A model generated the notes under the pieces. The model worked only from the letters and a program-made list of their open reading frames with translations, searched no databases and was not told the origin of the DNA. DNA of 64,000 nucleotides from Deltaproteobacteria bacterium (lineage in GTDB: Bacteria; Desulfobacterota; Binatia; HRBIN30; CADEER01): the NCBI GenBank assembly GCA_029262455.1, contig JAJCZJ010000088.1, positions 186,001-250,000 on the forward strand, read 5' to 3'. Position 1 is the stretch's first letter, and every line of letters begins with the position of its first letter. Shown piece by piece: positions 9,086-19,018 of this stretch. The translations under genes and the position numbers were made by a program.

Positions 9086-9409
9086 TTACCCAGCTTGGGT
9101 TTTTCGAGAAGTTGCCGCTACATCGATACCGGCACAGCACTTCTCGGTGAGGAAGCTCATCAACTCGCCAACCCGTTCATAGCGGACTGTGTACACCAGT
9201 GAGCGCCCATCGCGGCGGACCGAGAGCACACCGGCTTTTTCGAGAGCCTTGAGATGGAATGACAACGTCTGCGCAACGACACCCAGCTGGCGACTGATCT
9301 CCCCAGCTGCCAGCCCCTCCGGTCCCGCCTGAACCAGCAGCCGAACAACATCGAGCCGCGTCTCTTGGGCGATGGCCTGAAGCACCTGCACTGCGATCGC
9401 GGTTTCCAT
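9086..9409 (-). CDS. arsR: ArsR-family winged-helix repressor with C-terminal Cys pair
   Basis: This is a small helix-turn-helix regulator (ISRQLGVVAQTLSFHLKALEKAGVLSVRRDGRSLVYTV). Numbered from the ATG at 9409, Cys91-Cys92 lie in the C-terminal helix (LTEKCCAGID). That matches the placement in Acidithiobacillus-type ArsR, where C-terminal cysteines sense As(III), rather than the alpha-3 CxxC of the E. coli plasmid repressor. An upstream extension to a TTG at 9481 is open but looks unlike ArsR. Neither start has a clear Shine-Dalgarno sequence. The gene is followed by the operator and by arsM, so it may regulate arsM from a separate promoter. Confidence 0.9.
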   Translation of the reverse strand: METAIAVQVLQAIAQETRLDVVRLLVQAGPEGLAAGEISRQLGVVAQTLSFHLKALEKAGVLSVRRDGRSLVYTVRYERVGELMSFLTEKCCAGIDVAATSRKTQAG

Positions 9410-9579
9410 CAAAGGACACGATAGTCGACCGAGGCGCGGAGCGCTATTGCTGTTGTCGATATGGATCATCGGCGCGGGCAAGCATCCGTGACGAGACGAT
9501 CCGCCTCGCTTCCCGGCAAGAGCCCTTCGCCGCCGCAGATTCCCAATGCAATGGGTGTCCGCGGGGTCGCCCCCAGGTT

Positions 9580-12500
9580 CTAGTTGAGCAGTGCCTTGAT
9601 CTCTTTACGGTAGCCGCGATTCGCCAGAGCGCTTGCGGAGTCACCCTTGTCGTCAACCACCGAGGGGTCGGCTCCGCGACGAAGAAGGGCTTTGATCGTA
9701 GCCGCGTCAGGAGACCTCGCGCCGACCGCACGGATCAGGGCCGTTCTTCCGGCCGCATCTCTCGCATCGACGTCCGCGCCGCTTTCGCAAAGGAGATCGA
9801 TCAGGTCCAGCTTCCGGGCCCCCGCCACAACCATCATCAGGGCGGTTTGTCCGGAGTGGTCGCGAGCGTTGGGGTTCGCGCCGCGAGCCAACAGCAGCTC
9901 CATCATGTCTTTGCGGAAGTACGCTGCCATCAGACCGGTTCTTCCGTCGCCGTCCCTCGAGTCAACACTCAATCCGCGCTCCAACAGCGAAAGTACGACG
10001 TCCGTCTTGCCAGCCGCTGCCGCGCCAACAATCACAGAGCCAGCCTCTGCTCCGGGCGCCGCGAGAACCATATCGATAAGCTCCATGCTTCCCGAGCGAC
10101 CGGCGTACAAGTATCCCGATGATTGGTCCGGCCCCGCCTGCGCGAGTCGCGCGTTGTTATCCAACAGCAAACGCACCAAACGCGGCCGCACTTCTCTGAT
10201 CGCGAGGCCGAGCGGAGTGACGTGGCCGTCTGAGATCTCCGGATCAGCGTCGCTCTCCAAGAGCGCTTTCACTTTCTCCGGATCGTCTTGGTCCACTGCG
10301 ATCAACAACGCGGTTTGCTCGGTGCGATTCTGAAGGTCCGTCGCCGCGCCGCGATCGAGCAAAATATCCACGATCGCACGCCCCCGATCATCCTGCTTCA
10401 CGTGCTGTTTACGCGCTTTCACCGCGTACATGAGGGCCGACATACGACCATCGGAGACGGCGTCAATCTCCGAGCCCTGCTCGAGTAGATAGGAGACGAT
10501 GTCGGGCGCGCGACGCAACGCCGCCTCCATCAGTGGGGTTAAGCCGTCTGATCGCTGAAGGATCGAAACGCCTTCGGCAACGGCAGCTTTGACCTCGTCG
10601 AGGTTGCGCCGCCCAATCGCCTTGAACAGAGGCTCCGCCCACTTCCCTGTACACGGTGCCGCCACCTGGCGGCGCCCAGCGCTGTCGGCTGCCACTTCAG
10701 ATGGTAGCGCTTCACGGGCCGGTACCGAGGATGCAGCCGCGATCAACTCTGCGACATCCAGATGCCCCTTGCTGCGAGCCATCTCGCTTGCTGTCTTTCG
10801 GCGCGAACTCTGCAACGTCGGGTCGGCCTCAGCGGCGAGAAGTACGTTTACCGGCGCGGCATGACCCTGCTCGGCCGCAATCATCAGCGCGGTGAGACCC
10901 CGGACACGCCCACCCCAAGTTCGCGTATCGACCTCCGCGCCCGCCGCCAAAAGCATCGTCACGCATTCAGCGCAACCGCTCCTGGCAGCCGCGTGAAGAC
11001 TCGTACCGCCGTACGATCCGCGCGTGCCGACGCCTGCGCCCGCGTCCAACAAGATCTGCATTACTTTAGGCTCGCCGCCACCAGCGGCCATCGTCAGGGC
11101 AGTGCTCAGCGACCAGCGCCTGGAGTCAACGTTCGCACCGGCGGCGATCAACGCGTCCGCTACCAGGTCATGCCCCGCACTGGCAGCCAGCATCAGCGGG
11201 GTCATTCCTTGCCGGTTAGGGAGATTTACATCAGCACCCGCGGCAATCAGCGAGCGACATATCTCGAGATGTCCCTTGCTAACCGCCCAGTGCAACGCCG
11301 ACTCGCCCCTAATCGTCCGGAGATCGATGTCGGCGCTGCCACGCAGGAACAGTTTCACCAAGTCGTTGTTTCCCGCATTGATCGCCTCGATCAGCGGAGT
11401 CGTCTCTCCCCGCGATAACGGGTTGAGTCGGGCACCCCGTTCCAGCAAGATCCCCGCCGTCTTCGAGTGCCCCGCGCCTGCAGCCACTGAAAGTGCTGTT
11501 GCCCCCCTCCTGTCTGTGGTTTCGATATCGGCCCCGTGATCCAATAGCAGAGTCACGGCATCATCCTTGCCCAACATTGCGGCAGTCATGAGTGCCGGCC
11601 GATCCACGCCATCGACCTCAGTCATCTCGGCGCCGCTCTCGATCAATCGTTGGACTAGATCGCTACAGCGGATAATCGCGCGCAACAAAGCCCGGCCACT
11701 CGGACGAACACCCGTGGCCAGCAGGCGAATCGCAACCGGCCTGTTCGCCATTTCAAGGGCCGCCTCGAGTGGAGTCTCCTCGCCGTACCCAGCACTCGCC
11801 AAGCCCGGGTCCGCTCCATGTGCCAGCAGCAGATCTACAATTTCGAGGGCTCCGAATCGCGACGCTCTAACCAGCGGCGTTTCACCGCCGCCGTCGCGCG
11901 TATCTGGATCGGTTCCATCGACAAGAAGCGCCCTTACGGCCGCAACATCTTTGCCATGGACCGCGCCGACAAGCTCCTCGCCACGGGAAACCGAGGGGAC
12001 TTCTGCCAATGCACCGTTGCTGCGCAGCAACCTGGCGACGGCCTTCCGATCGTTGTCTTCCGCGATGGCCAAAGCCGACCGGCCATAGTTCCCCCTGGAG
12101 TTGGGATCGGCACCCGCTTTGAGAAGAAGCCGCACCTGGCCCGCGCAACCGTCGTTCCATCGCCGCGCGACGTCGTACTTTAGTTGCTTCCCTTGCGCGG
12201 CGACGAGTTGCTTGAACTCCTCCACTTCTTGGGTGGCGGCTTGCTTCTGCTGCTGATCCATTCCTGACATGTCAACGCCGTCCTCAAGCAGCTCGCGGAC
12301 GGAAGCCCGCCACTCGGAGAGAACCGAGCGCAACTTCGAGTGATCGCTGCACGCGTGCTTGACATGCAGCGGGACAACCCCCACACCAACACTGGTCACA
12401 GCCTTGGCATCGGCTCCGCGCCGAAGCAGGAGCTTGACAACCTCGGGGTGCCCCTGATGCGCGGCCTCCAGGATTGGCGTCCAACCGCGGCTGCCGACCA

Positions 12501-13752
12501 GGTTCGGATTCGCTCCCTTGTCGAGCAAGAACCGAACGAGATCGAGACGATCGCTGGGCTCATCACACTTCGAGCGTATCGCGAGAACTATAGGGCTACG
12601 CCCCTCCACATTTTGCCGGCTCGGGTCCGCTCCCTTGTCGACAAGAAAGCGAGCCGCGTCCCCTTGGCATGCGGCACAGGCAGCCCACAACGCCTCCCCC
12701 ATCGCGCCTCGTGCAGAGTCTTGCGAAAGAAACATCTCGAGAATCGGTACCCGACCCTGGCTAGCGACCGCACGCAGCGGCGACGGGTAGACTTCTGTCC
12801 CGATGGTCGGATCCGCACCGTGCTCAGTCAACAGGCGTACAAGCTCGATCCTGCGCAATGTAACCGCTTGAATCAGTGGAGTTTGGGTCACAGTGCTCCA
12901 AACATCGGGGTCGGCCCCGGCTTCCAATAGAGCAGCTACAGTCGCTGGTTGGTTCGCCTGTACAGCACGCGATAGCGCCGTGCGACCACCATCGTCGGCC
13001 GCATCGATCGGGGCACCCGCAGCGAGCAGCATACGCACTGCATCGCTGTACCCCATCTTTGCCGCGAAACTCAGAGCGTCGTATCCATCGTCGCTTCGCG
13101 GTCGCACATCAGCTCCAGCGTCAAGCAACACCCCAAGCGTTTCTGGGTGACCCGTCGCCCACATCAGAGCTGTCGTGCCCTGTGCATTCGCTGCGTTGAC
13201 CTCTGCGCCCCGCTCGAGCGCTTCGCGCACGATCTCCGTACGCCCTGCGGTCGCCGCCGGGAAGAGTAGTGTTGCTCCGCGTGCATCGGCCGCATTCACG
13301 TCGGCCCCGGCCTCGATAAGGGTCTTGACGATCGTCCAATCCGGATGACCAGCGGCGGCCTTTACCAGCGCCGTTTCGCCTTCAAAGTCGATCGCTTCGA
13401 CGTCCGCCCCCAACTCGCGAACAAGAACTTCAACAGCCCCAACGCTCCTACCCGCGGCGGCAGCGATCAGCGGAGTCCACCCCTTGACCGTGTCAGGAAC
13501 ATCGACGTCTGCACCACACCGAGCAAGAGTTTGCACGAACCCGGCGTTTCCAACCGCAGCAGCGTGCCAGAGGGCTGTTCGCCCATCGGTATCGACAGCT
13601 CCGAGATCAGCACCAGCTGTAAGGATGCGTTCAAAGTGCGGTTGCTTCCGCTTCTTCACCGCCTCGATCAGCGAGAACTCGGTCGTTGCAGCTTCGGCTA
13701 CGAAAGCAGCGAGAAGCCAAACGACGATCGCGCTTCTCAGTCTTCGGTCCAT
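9580..13752 (-). CDS. Giant exported ankyrin-repeat protein
   Basis: The 1390-residue protein starts with a signal peptide (MDRRLRSAIVVWLLAAFVAEA) and then consists almost entirely of ankyrin repeats, roughly 35 by eye. They are recognisable by recurrent G-x-TAL/TPL, A-A-x-x-G, LLL..GAD and DAR/D.. turns. Two breaks are visible: a charged Gln-rich helical linker near residues 465-530 (DQQQKQAATQEVEEFKQL) and a linker near 1010-1050 containing a lone Cys. Ankyrin arrays bind other proteins, and nothing catalytic is present. The signal peptide puts it in the periplasm or outside. The gene lies 126 bases downstream of the subtilase gene on the same strand, so they could be co-expressed. Confidence 0.92.
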   Translation of the reverse strand: MDRRLRSAIVVWLLAAFVAEAATTEFSLIEAVKKRKQPHFERILTAGADLGAVDTDGRTALWHAAAVGNAGFVQTLARCGADVDVPDTVKGWTPLIAAAAGRSVGAVEVLVRELGADVEAIDFEGETALVKAAAGHPDWTIVKTLIEAGADVNAADARGATLLFPAATAGRTEIVREALERGAEVNAANAQGTTALMWATGHPETLGVLLDAGADVRPRSDDGYDALSFAAKMGYSDAVRMLLAAGAPIDAADDGGRTALSRAVQANQPATVAALLEAGADPDVWSTVTQTPLIQAVTLRRIELVRLLTEHGADPTIGTEVYPSPLRAVASQGRVPILEMFLSQDSARGAMGEALWAACAACQGDAARFLVDKGADPSRQNVEGRSPIVLAIRSKCDEPSDRLDLVRFLLDKGANPNLVGSRGWTPILEAAHQGHPEVVKLLLRRGADAKAVTSVGVGVVPLHVKHACSDHSKLRSVLSEWRASVRELLEDGVDMSGMDQQQKQAATQEVEEFKQLVAAQGKQLKYDVARRWNDGCAGQVRLLLKAGADPNSRGNYGRSALAIAEDNDRKAVARLLRSNGALAEVPSVSRGEELVGAVHGKDVAAVRALLVDGTDPDTRDGGGETPLVRASRFGALEIVDLLLAHGADPGLASAGYGEETPLEAALEMANRPVAIRLLATGVRPSGRALLRAIIRCSDLVQRLIESGAEMTEVDGVDRPALMTAAMLGKDDAVTLLLDHGADIETTDRRGATALSVAAGAGHSKTAGILLERGARLNPLSRGETTPLIEAINAGNNDLVKLFLRGSADIDLRTIRGESALHWAVSKGHLEICRSLIAAGADVNLPNRQGMTPLMLAASAGHDLVADALIAAGANVDSRRWSLSTALTMAAGGGEPKVMQILLDAGAGVGTRGSYGGTSLHAAARSGCAECVTMLLAAGAEVDTRTWGGRVRGLTALMIAAEQGHAAPVNVLLAAEADPTLQSSRRKTASEMARSKGHLDVAELIAAASSVPAREALPSEVAADSAGRRQVAAPCTGKWAEPLFKAIGRRNLDEVKAAVAEGVSILQRSDGLTPLMEAALRRAPDIVSYLLEQGSEIDAVSDGRMSALMYAVKARKQHVKQDDRGRAIVDILLDRGAATDLQNRTEQTALLIAVDQDDPEKVKALLESDADPEISDGHVTPLGLAIREVRPRLVRLLLDNNARLAQAGPDQSSGYLYAGRSGSMELIDMVLAAPGAEAGSVIVGAAAAGKTDVVLSLLERGLSVDSRDGDGRTGLMAAYFRKDMMELLLARGANPNARDHSGQTALMMVVAGARKLDLIDLLCESGADVDARDAAGRTALIRAVGARSPDAATIKALLRRGADPSVVDDKGDSASALANRGYRKEIKALLN

Positions 13753-13878
13753 ATCGACAGACCCCCTTCCACCGGCGCGCCGATCAGTTGTGAAGGACGC
13801 CCTGAAGGATAGCCGAAGTCTCCTACCGATGCTGCATCAATCTTCGGACGTGCGACGCAAGTTGCAGAGATCGACGTC

Positions 13879-15699
13879 TCAAAGCCCTTCGCAACGCAAC
13901 ACAAATCGATCAGAGTCGCTACGGGTTTCGGTTCGCGTCGCGGCGCTGAGGCTCGACACCTGCCCACGCGGTACGACAAACGGAATCAGTCGTGTGCACA
14001 AGTCCGCCCCCGGGCGCGGGAAGGGCGGAATCGTATTGCGGAACGCATCCGCATTGCGACGATCATGCGATCCCAACGGAGCATCGGGCGCGGGTTCGCG
14101 CAACTCGATATCGAGCAACGTCTCGTCGGTCGAGCAGAACGGTGTCAACGGGTCGCGAACATTGAAACACAGCGAGAACAGAAACGTACATTGGCCTTTG
14201 ATCGAGTCACTGTCACAGAAGCTGTCTCCATCGCGACAGCTCGCAACCGGTACGCGCCTCCGTCGCAGGACATCGGGCGGCCGGAAGTTCCAACCGAGAA
14301 GGCAGTCTGATCGTCCGCTGCCGCCGCCGAGCTCGATCTCGCGCACCCGCGTAACGGCACGAAACGCCGTCGCAACATCGAGACTCGGATAGGTGCGGCG
14401 GTTGCGCCGATCCAGCACTGGTACGCCACTCCCCACCAAAGCGGTTTCAATCGCGTCCGCCGACAGCGAGGGACGTGCCGAGACCAACAGTGCAGCCGCG
14501 CCGGCGACATGGGGCGCAGCCATCGAAGTCCCGCCGCAGACTCGCTCCCCACCGATGGTGCCGCAAATCAATGACTGCTGCCCGCCAAGACCCGAGGAAA
14601 TAATATCGATACCCGGCGCCACCATGTCCAGTTGGGTGCCCGCGTTAGAGAAGAATGCGACCTCGTCATCTTCGTCGATCGCACCAACCGATAGCACCTC
14701 CGGAACGCACGCCGGCGAGCTCAGCGCATTGAGTCGCGACTGGTTTCCGGACGCTGCAACGACAACGGTTCCCCGCTGCCGTAGTCTTCGCACGATGTCG
14801 CCAAACATCTCATTGATTCGGCACACCGTCCCCACGTCACAGCCTCGGTCCGGGTCGCAACTGGTCTCGCAATCGCCGACGCAGTCGCCCACAAACACTC
14901 GTAGGCTGGCCAAGCTCATGTTGATGACACGAACGTCGGGGCGATTCACCGCGATCCAATCTAGAGCTGCAACCCAATCCGAAACCTGACCGACATTCCC
15001 GTCATCCAGTACCTTAATGGCTATGACTTGCGCATCCGGGGCTACGCCAACGCTCGAGACATTCCCGCGCGATAGCAGAATGCCGGCAACATGAGTGCCA
15101 TGCGGGTGCCCCGGTCCGGCGCTGCCCACGCCAGAAGCTCGCGCGCTGCCGTCGGGGCAACAGTCCGGACGGCAAAAGATCCCTACGCCATCGCCGCACG
15201 TACCGCGACAAAAGCACTCCTCGTGAACGATCGCACCAGCGAAATCGGGATGCTCGGCTTCGATGCCGCTGTCGATGACCGCGACGGTCACCGCGCGTCC
15301 AGTGACAAAACGCGCATGAACTCGATCGCCCCCCATCTGGGGGACACTCCGGTCCAAAGCTCCGGTGCCGACCAGGTCGGGCGCCACCCACTCGACATCC
15401 GGATGACTCGCAAGCATTTCCAGTCCCGCCGGCGTGACGCTGGCGGCAAAACCCGCGACCGATTCGAAGCGGCGGTAGGGATACACGTCCGCCGGATCGG
15501 CAGTCGCCAGAACAGCCTCTTGTGCGGCCGCGACCGTGGCCGTCAACCCTCCCAGCGGCCCCACAGAGCCCCGAAGACCAACAATCACATTAGCGAGACC
15601 AGACTGTGATTGAATGCGCACCTGTGGATCGACCGGGGCGGCGCTCGATTGGCGAGCTACGAGGATCAGCCCGATTATCAAAAGTCGCCACAACACCAT
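13879..15699 (-). CDS. Exported subtilisin-like serine peptidase (S8) with Cys-rich inserts
   Basis: The catalytic triad is complete: Asp in VAVIDSGIEAEHPDF, His in HPHGTHVAGI and Ser in GGTSMAAPHVAGAAAL. I start the gene at the ATG at 15699, directly before the signal peptide WRLLIIGLILVARQSSA; the longer frame reaches 15801 but overlaps a divergent gene region. A propeptide-like segment precedes the catalytic domain. Two Cys-rich loops interrupt it: one between Asp and His (ECFCRGTCGDG...CRPDCCPDG) and one after the VINMSLAS strand (CVGDCETSCDPDRGCDVGTVC). The C-terminal ~120 residues hold further paired cysteines, suggesting a disulfide-stabilised extracellular enzyme. Confidence 0.93.
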   Translation of the reverse strand: MVLWRLLIIGLILVARQSSAAPVDPQVRIQSQSGLANVIVGLRGSVGPLGGLTATVAAAQEAVLATADPADVYPYRRFESVAGFAASVTPAGLEMLASHPDVEWVAPDLVGTGALDRSVPQMGGDRVHARFVTGRAVTVAVIDSGIEAEHPDFAGAIVHEECFCRGTCGDGVGIFCRPDCCPDGSARASGVGSAGPGHPHGTHVAGILLSRGNVSSVGVAPDAQVIAIKVLDDGNVGQVSDWVAALDWIAVNRPDVRVINMSLASLRVFVGDCVGDCETSCDPDRGCDVGTVCRINEMFGDIVRRLRQRGTVVVAASGNQSRLNALSSPACVPEVLSVGAIDEDDEVAFFSNAGTQLDMVAPGIDIISSGLGGQQSLICGTIGGERVCGGTSMAAPHVAGAAALLVSARPSLSADAIETALVGSGVPVLDRRNRRTYPSLDVATAFRAVTRVREIELGGGSGRSDCLLGWNFRPPDVLRRRRVPVASCRDGDSFCDSDSIKGQCTFLFSLCFNVRDPLTPFCSTDETLLDIELREPAPDAPLGSHDRRNADAFRNTIPPFPRPGADLCTRLIPFVVPRGQVSSLSAATRTETRSDSDRFVLRCEGL

Positions 15700-15845
15700 G
15701 TCGCGACAATGATGACAGCAAAGTCGAGGCATGGACAGGACTGCCCATGCCGGGCGTTGACGGCATGGCAATGCTCCCAGAGGTAATTGTCCCGGAGGCA
15801 CCGCTCCCTTGCGCGCCTATCCCCCGAGCCGCTAATGCGGCGGGC

Positions 15846-16607
15846 ATGGAGTACGTCGGCATCGAAGAAGGAAAGCAGCGCAGCGGGTTGCGACTGGTGC
15901 TTACCGCCGGCGTCCCCGGACCATGGGGCGAAGCGGCCAAGTCGCTGTTCCACGTCAAAGGCATTCCCTACACCGCGGTGCGACAGATCGCCGGCAAAGT
16001 GGACGAAACGCTCCGACAGTGGACACACCAAACCAGCGCTCCTGTGGCGATCCTCGACGACGAACGACCACGCTCCGGATGGGCCGAGATTCTCTTTCTT
16101 GCCGAGCGCCTGCGGCCCGAACCGGCCTTGGTACCGTCCGACCCAGGCGACCGAGCACGCATGCTCGGCGTTTGCCATGAGATCTGTGGCGAACAGGGCT
16201 TCGGTTGGAACCGACGCCTGATGCTCTTCGATCCGATCATGCGCGACGACGCCGAAGCTGCCAGCAGTCCGATGGGATGGAAGTACGGTTACACACCAGA
16301 GGCCGCAGACGCCGCACCGGGCCGAACTCTGGACATTCTCAATCTAATCGCCACGACCCTGCGTCAACAGCGCGATCGCGGCAGCGACTATCTCTTCGGC
16401 GACACTCTTACAGCCGCCGATGTCTACTGGGCAACGTTCGCCGCAATGGTCAAACCGCTACCCGCCGAACAATGCCCCATGCCGGACTGGATGCGCCCAA
16501 TGTACGATTTGTCGAACGACCGGAGCGATCTCGACTACGATCCAATCGTTCTCTCGCATCGCGACTTCATCTACAAACGCTATCTGTCATTGCCGATGGA
16601 CTTCTAG
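15846..16607 (+). CDS. Glutathione S-transferase-like protein
   Basis: This ~253-residue protein has a thioredoxin-like N-terminal part (LRLVLTAGVPGPWGEAAKSLFHVKGIPYTAVRQ; TSAPVAILDDERPRSGWAEILFLAERL). A helical C-terminal domain follows, with the GST-like stretch GDTLTAADVYWATFAAMVKPLP. I chose the ATG at 15846; the open frame extends back to 15606 but would run through the divergent promoter region of the peptidase gene, and the extra residues look non-coding. No catalytic Ser or Cys of a specific GST class is obvious. It is followed 26 bases later by a gamma-glutamyltransferase, so a joint role in glutathione or gamma-glutamyl conjugate metabolism is plausible. Confidence 0.8.
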   Translation: MEYVGIEEGKQRSGLRLVLTAGVPGPWGEAAKSLFHVKGIPYTAVRQIAGKVDETLRQWTHQTSAPVAILDDERPRSGWAEILFLAERLRPEPALVPSDPGDRARMLGVCHEICGEQGFGWNRRLMLFDPIMRDDAEAASSPMGWKYGYTPEAADAAPGRTLDILNLIATTLRQQRDRGSDYLFGDTLTAADVYWATFAAMVKPLPAEQCPMPDWMRPMYDLSNDRSDLDYDPIVLSHRDFIYKRYLSLPMDF

Positions 16608-16633
16608 CGCGAACCTCTTAGGAATATCTCAGA

Positions 16634-18259
16634 ATGGGACTCTTCGACTCAGACCGTACTGACGCAAATCTGGCCAGCGGGCGCTCCATGGTGCTCGGCG
16701 CGCGCGGAATGGTCTGCTCGAGCCAACCACTCGCAACCCAGGCCGGGATAGCCGTGTTGCGCAACGGCGGCAACGCGATCGACGCCGCAGTCGCAACCGC
16801 CGCGACTCTCGGTGTCGTCGAGCCCTTCATGACAGGGATCGGCGGCGATTGCTTCATGCTCATCTGGAACGCCGAAGAGTCCAAGCTGCACGGCCTGAAC
16901 GGCAGCGGTCGTGCTCCCGCAGCGGCGACCGTCGAAACACTGCGCGATCGCGGTCACAACGACATGCCGGCACTCGGCATCCTCTCGGTGACGGTTCCCG
17001 GCGCTCTCGACGCGTGGTCTGTCGCCCTAGAACGATTCGGTTCCATCTCTCTCGGCGACGCGCTTGCACCTGCTATCGACTACGCAGGGTGCGGCTTCCC
17101 GGTGACAGAGATCATCGCGCACCAGTGGGGCCTTGCCGCCGGCATCCTGCAGGAAGAAGAGGCGAAACGGGTGTTTCTTCCGTCAGGTGCATCAGCAAAG
17201 CTCGGTGATATCGTGCGGTTGCCGGACCTTGCAACCACGATGGAGGCAATTTCTGCCGGCGGCGTTGATGTGTTCTACCGCGGAGACATTGCCGACCAAA
17301 TCGCCGCAGCGGCCACTGAACGATCGGGATTGTTGGCGCGCGAAGACCTCGCTGAACATCAGTCGACCTGGGTCGACCCGATCTCGGCGACGTACCGCGG
17401 CCACGAACTCTACGAAATCCCGCCAAACGGCCAAGGACTCGCCGCATTGCTCGCGCTGAACATCCTCGAATGCTTCGACATCGAGGGAGCTGAGCCGCGC
17501 TCCGCCAAGGCCCAACACATGACCATCGAAGCGGTGAAACTCGCCTACGCTGATCGTTCTCGCTGGGTCGCCGACCCCGAGTATGCGGAGCTTCCCCTTC
17601 AGCATCTTTTGTCGAAGGACTACGCGCAGGGCAGGGCGGCACTGATCCAACCCGGCAAGGTGCTGAAGTCTTTCTCGCCCGGGCAATTCCGCGCCGGCGC
17701 GGACACGATCTACCTCACTACTGCCGACAAAGACGGCAATATGGTTTCGCTCATCAACAGTCTGTACTTTCCCTTCGGCTCCGGAGTGGTCGTCGAGGGA
17801 ACCGGTATCGCGCTGCAAAACCGCGGCTTCGGTTTCTCGCTCGACCCGACCCACCCCAATTGTATCGCGCCAAACAAGCGACCGTTTCACACCATCATCC
17901 CGGCAATGCTGTTTCGCGACGGCAAGCCTCTGGTGTCTTTCGGCGTCATGGGCGGCGACATGCAAGCACAAGGACACGTACAGGTCGTCTCCAATCTGGT
18001 CGACGCAGCCATGAATCCGCAAGATGCCATCGCCGCGTCAAGGTTCCACTACATTGACGCTGACCGAGTCACGCTCGAGAGCAGTCTCAACGCCGAGATC
18101 GGAACCGCACTCGGGGCACTCGGTCACGACATCTTAGGCCCCGACGCAGCCCTCGGGCGCGGCGGCTTCGGCGGTGCCCAAGCAATCGCCATCGATGAGA
18201 ACGGCACGTACTGGGGAGCATCCGACCCCCGCAAAGACGGCGGCGCCGCTGGTTATTGA
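16634..18259 (+). CDS. ggt: Gamma-glutamyltransferase family protein
   Basis: The family is clear from MVCSSQPLATQAGIAVLRNGGNAIDAAVA, the GIGGDCFMLIW segment and the precursor processing site. By alignment the nucleophile is Thr358 in ADTIYLTTADKDGNMVSLINS, followed by the substrate-binding GSGVVV and GVMGGDMQAQGH loops. These Ntn hydrolases self-cleave before the Thr and transfer or hydrolyse gamma-glutamyl groups. No signal peptide is visible, so it is either cytoplasmic or one of the non-classical homologues. The downstream neighbour on the other strand overlaps its 3' end by 7 bp. Confidence 0.92.
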   Translation: MGLFDSDRTDANLASGRSMVLGARGMVCSSQPLATQAGIAVLRNGGNAIDAAVATAATLGVVEPFMTGIGGDCFMLIWNAEESKLHGLNGSGRAPAAATVETLRDRGHNDMPALGILSVTVPGALDAWSVALERFGSISLGDALAPAIDYAGCGFPVTEIIAHQWGLAAGILQEEEAKRVFLPSGASAKLGDIVRLPDLATTMEAISAGGVDVFYRGDIADQIAAAATERSGLLAREDLAEHQSTWVDPISATYRGHELYEIPPNGQGLAALLALNILECFDIEGAEPRSAKAQHMTIEAVKLAYADRSRWVADPEYAELPLQHLLSKDYAQGRAALIQPGKVLKSFSPGQFRAGADTIYLTTADKDGNMVSLINSLYFPFGSGVVVEGTGIALQNRGFGFSLDPTHPNCIAPNKRPFHTIIPAMLFRDGKPLVSFGVMGGDMQAQGHVQVVSNLVDAAMNPQDAIAASRFHYIDADRVTLESSLNAEIGTALGALGHDILGPDAALGRGGFGGAQAIAIDENGTYWGASDPRKDGGAAGY

Positions 18260-19002
18260 AGGAGCTCGCGCCGAATACTCGCGGCAGGTAGTTGTTCGTA
18301 GTAGCGCAAGATCCGGTCCGCGATGCTGCGGCCAAGCATTCGTTGGCCACGGCGATTCGGGTGGATCCCGTCCTGGAAATAGCCTGACGGTCGCGAAGCA
18401 CTCAACTCGTCTGCGGGCAGCAAATCCGTCCCTTCCCAGACAGGTAGACTTCGCGCAGCACATACGCGGCGAATCTCTGCCCGCAGGTCTCGCAAGCTGT
18501 AGCCCGCCCCGTTCGCCAGTTCTTCGTCGACGCGCTGCAGCGGTGTCACACAAACCAACGCCTGGCCCTGAGCGCCATAGATTGGCGACGCCATGACCTC
18601 GTCGAGAAACCCTTCGTAGCCATCGCTAACCTCCGCCATCGGGCGGTCCAGCGCAAAGTCGTTGGTGCCCTGCATGACCAACGCAATTCTCCACAGAAAA
18701 TTGTCGGCAGCCACAGCAGTCGCGTATTGCTCGTGGAGATCAGCTGCTTGAGAAATACCGCGACCGTTGAGATGCACCACGAAACCTACATCAAAGAGCC
18801 TCTTCACAAACGTATCGCGCGCCCTGCCTCGCGGGCCCATCTGTACACCGATCCCGATCGAGTCGCTGACGATGGAAATCACTGGAATCTCGGTACCGAA
18901 AAGCGCCTTCCGGCGGCCCGACAACGTTTCCGCTTCGGCAAGTCCAGTGACAGCAGAACCCAACGCCAAGACAACCAGCGCCGTCGTAACTCGAGTTCTC
19001 AT
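18253..19002 (-). CDS. Exported SGNH/GDSL-type hydrolase
   Basis: The protein has an N-terminal signal peptide (TTALVVLALGSAVTGLAEA). SGNH blocks follow in order: Ser48 in IVSDSIGIG, a block II Gly in NGRGISQ, GTND in MQGTNDFAL, and the catalytic pair in DGIHPN. Length is 249 residues, normal for small esterases of this clan. It probably removes acyl groups from envelope polysaccharide or lipids, but the substrate cannot be read from sequence. It lies 16 bases after the Nudix gene on the same strand and converges on ggt with a 7-bp overlap. Confidence 0.88.
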   Translation of the reverse strand: MRTRVTTALVVLALGSAVTGLAEAETLSGRRKALFGTEIPVISIVSDSIGIGVQMGPRGRARDTFVKRLFDVGFVVHLNGRGISQAADLHEQYATAVAADNFLWRIALVMQGTNDFALDRPMAEVSDGYEGFLDEVMASPIYGAQGQALVCVTPLQRVDEELANGAGYSLRDLRAEIRRVCAARSLPVWEGTDLLPADELSASRPSGYFQDGIHPNRRGQRMLGRSIADRILRYYEQLPAASIRRELLQ

Positions 19003-19018
19003 GGTGTTCCAGCCATCC

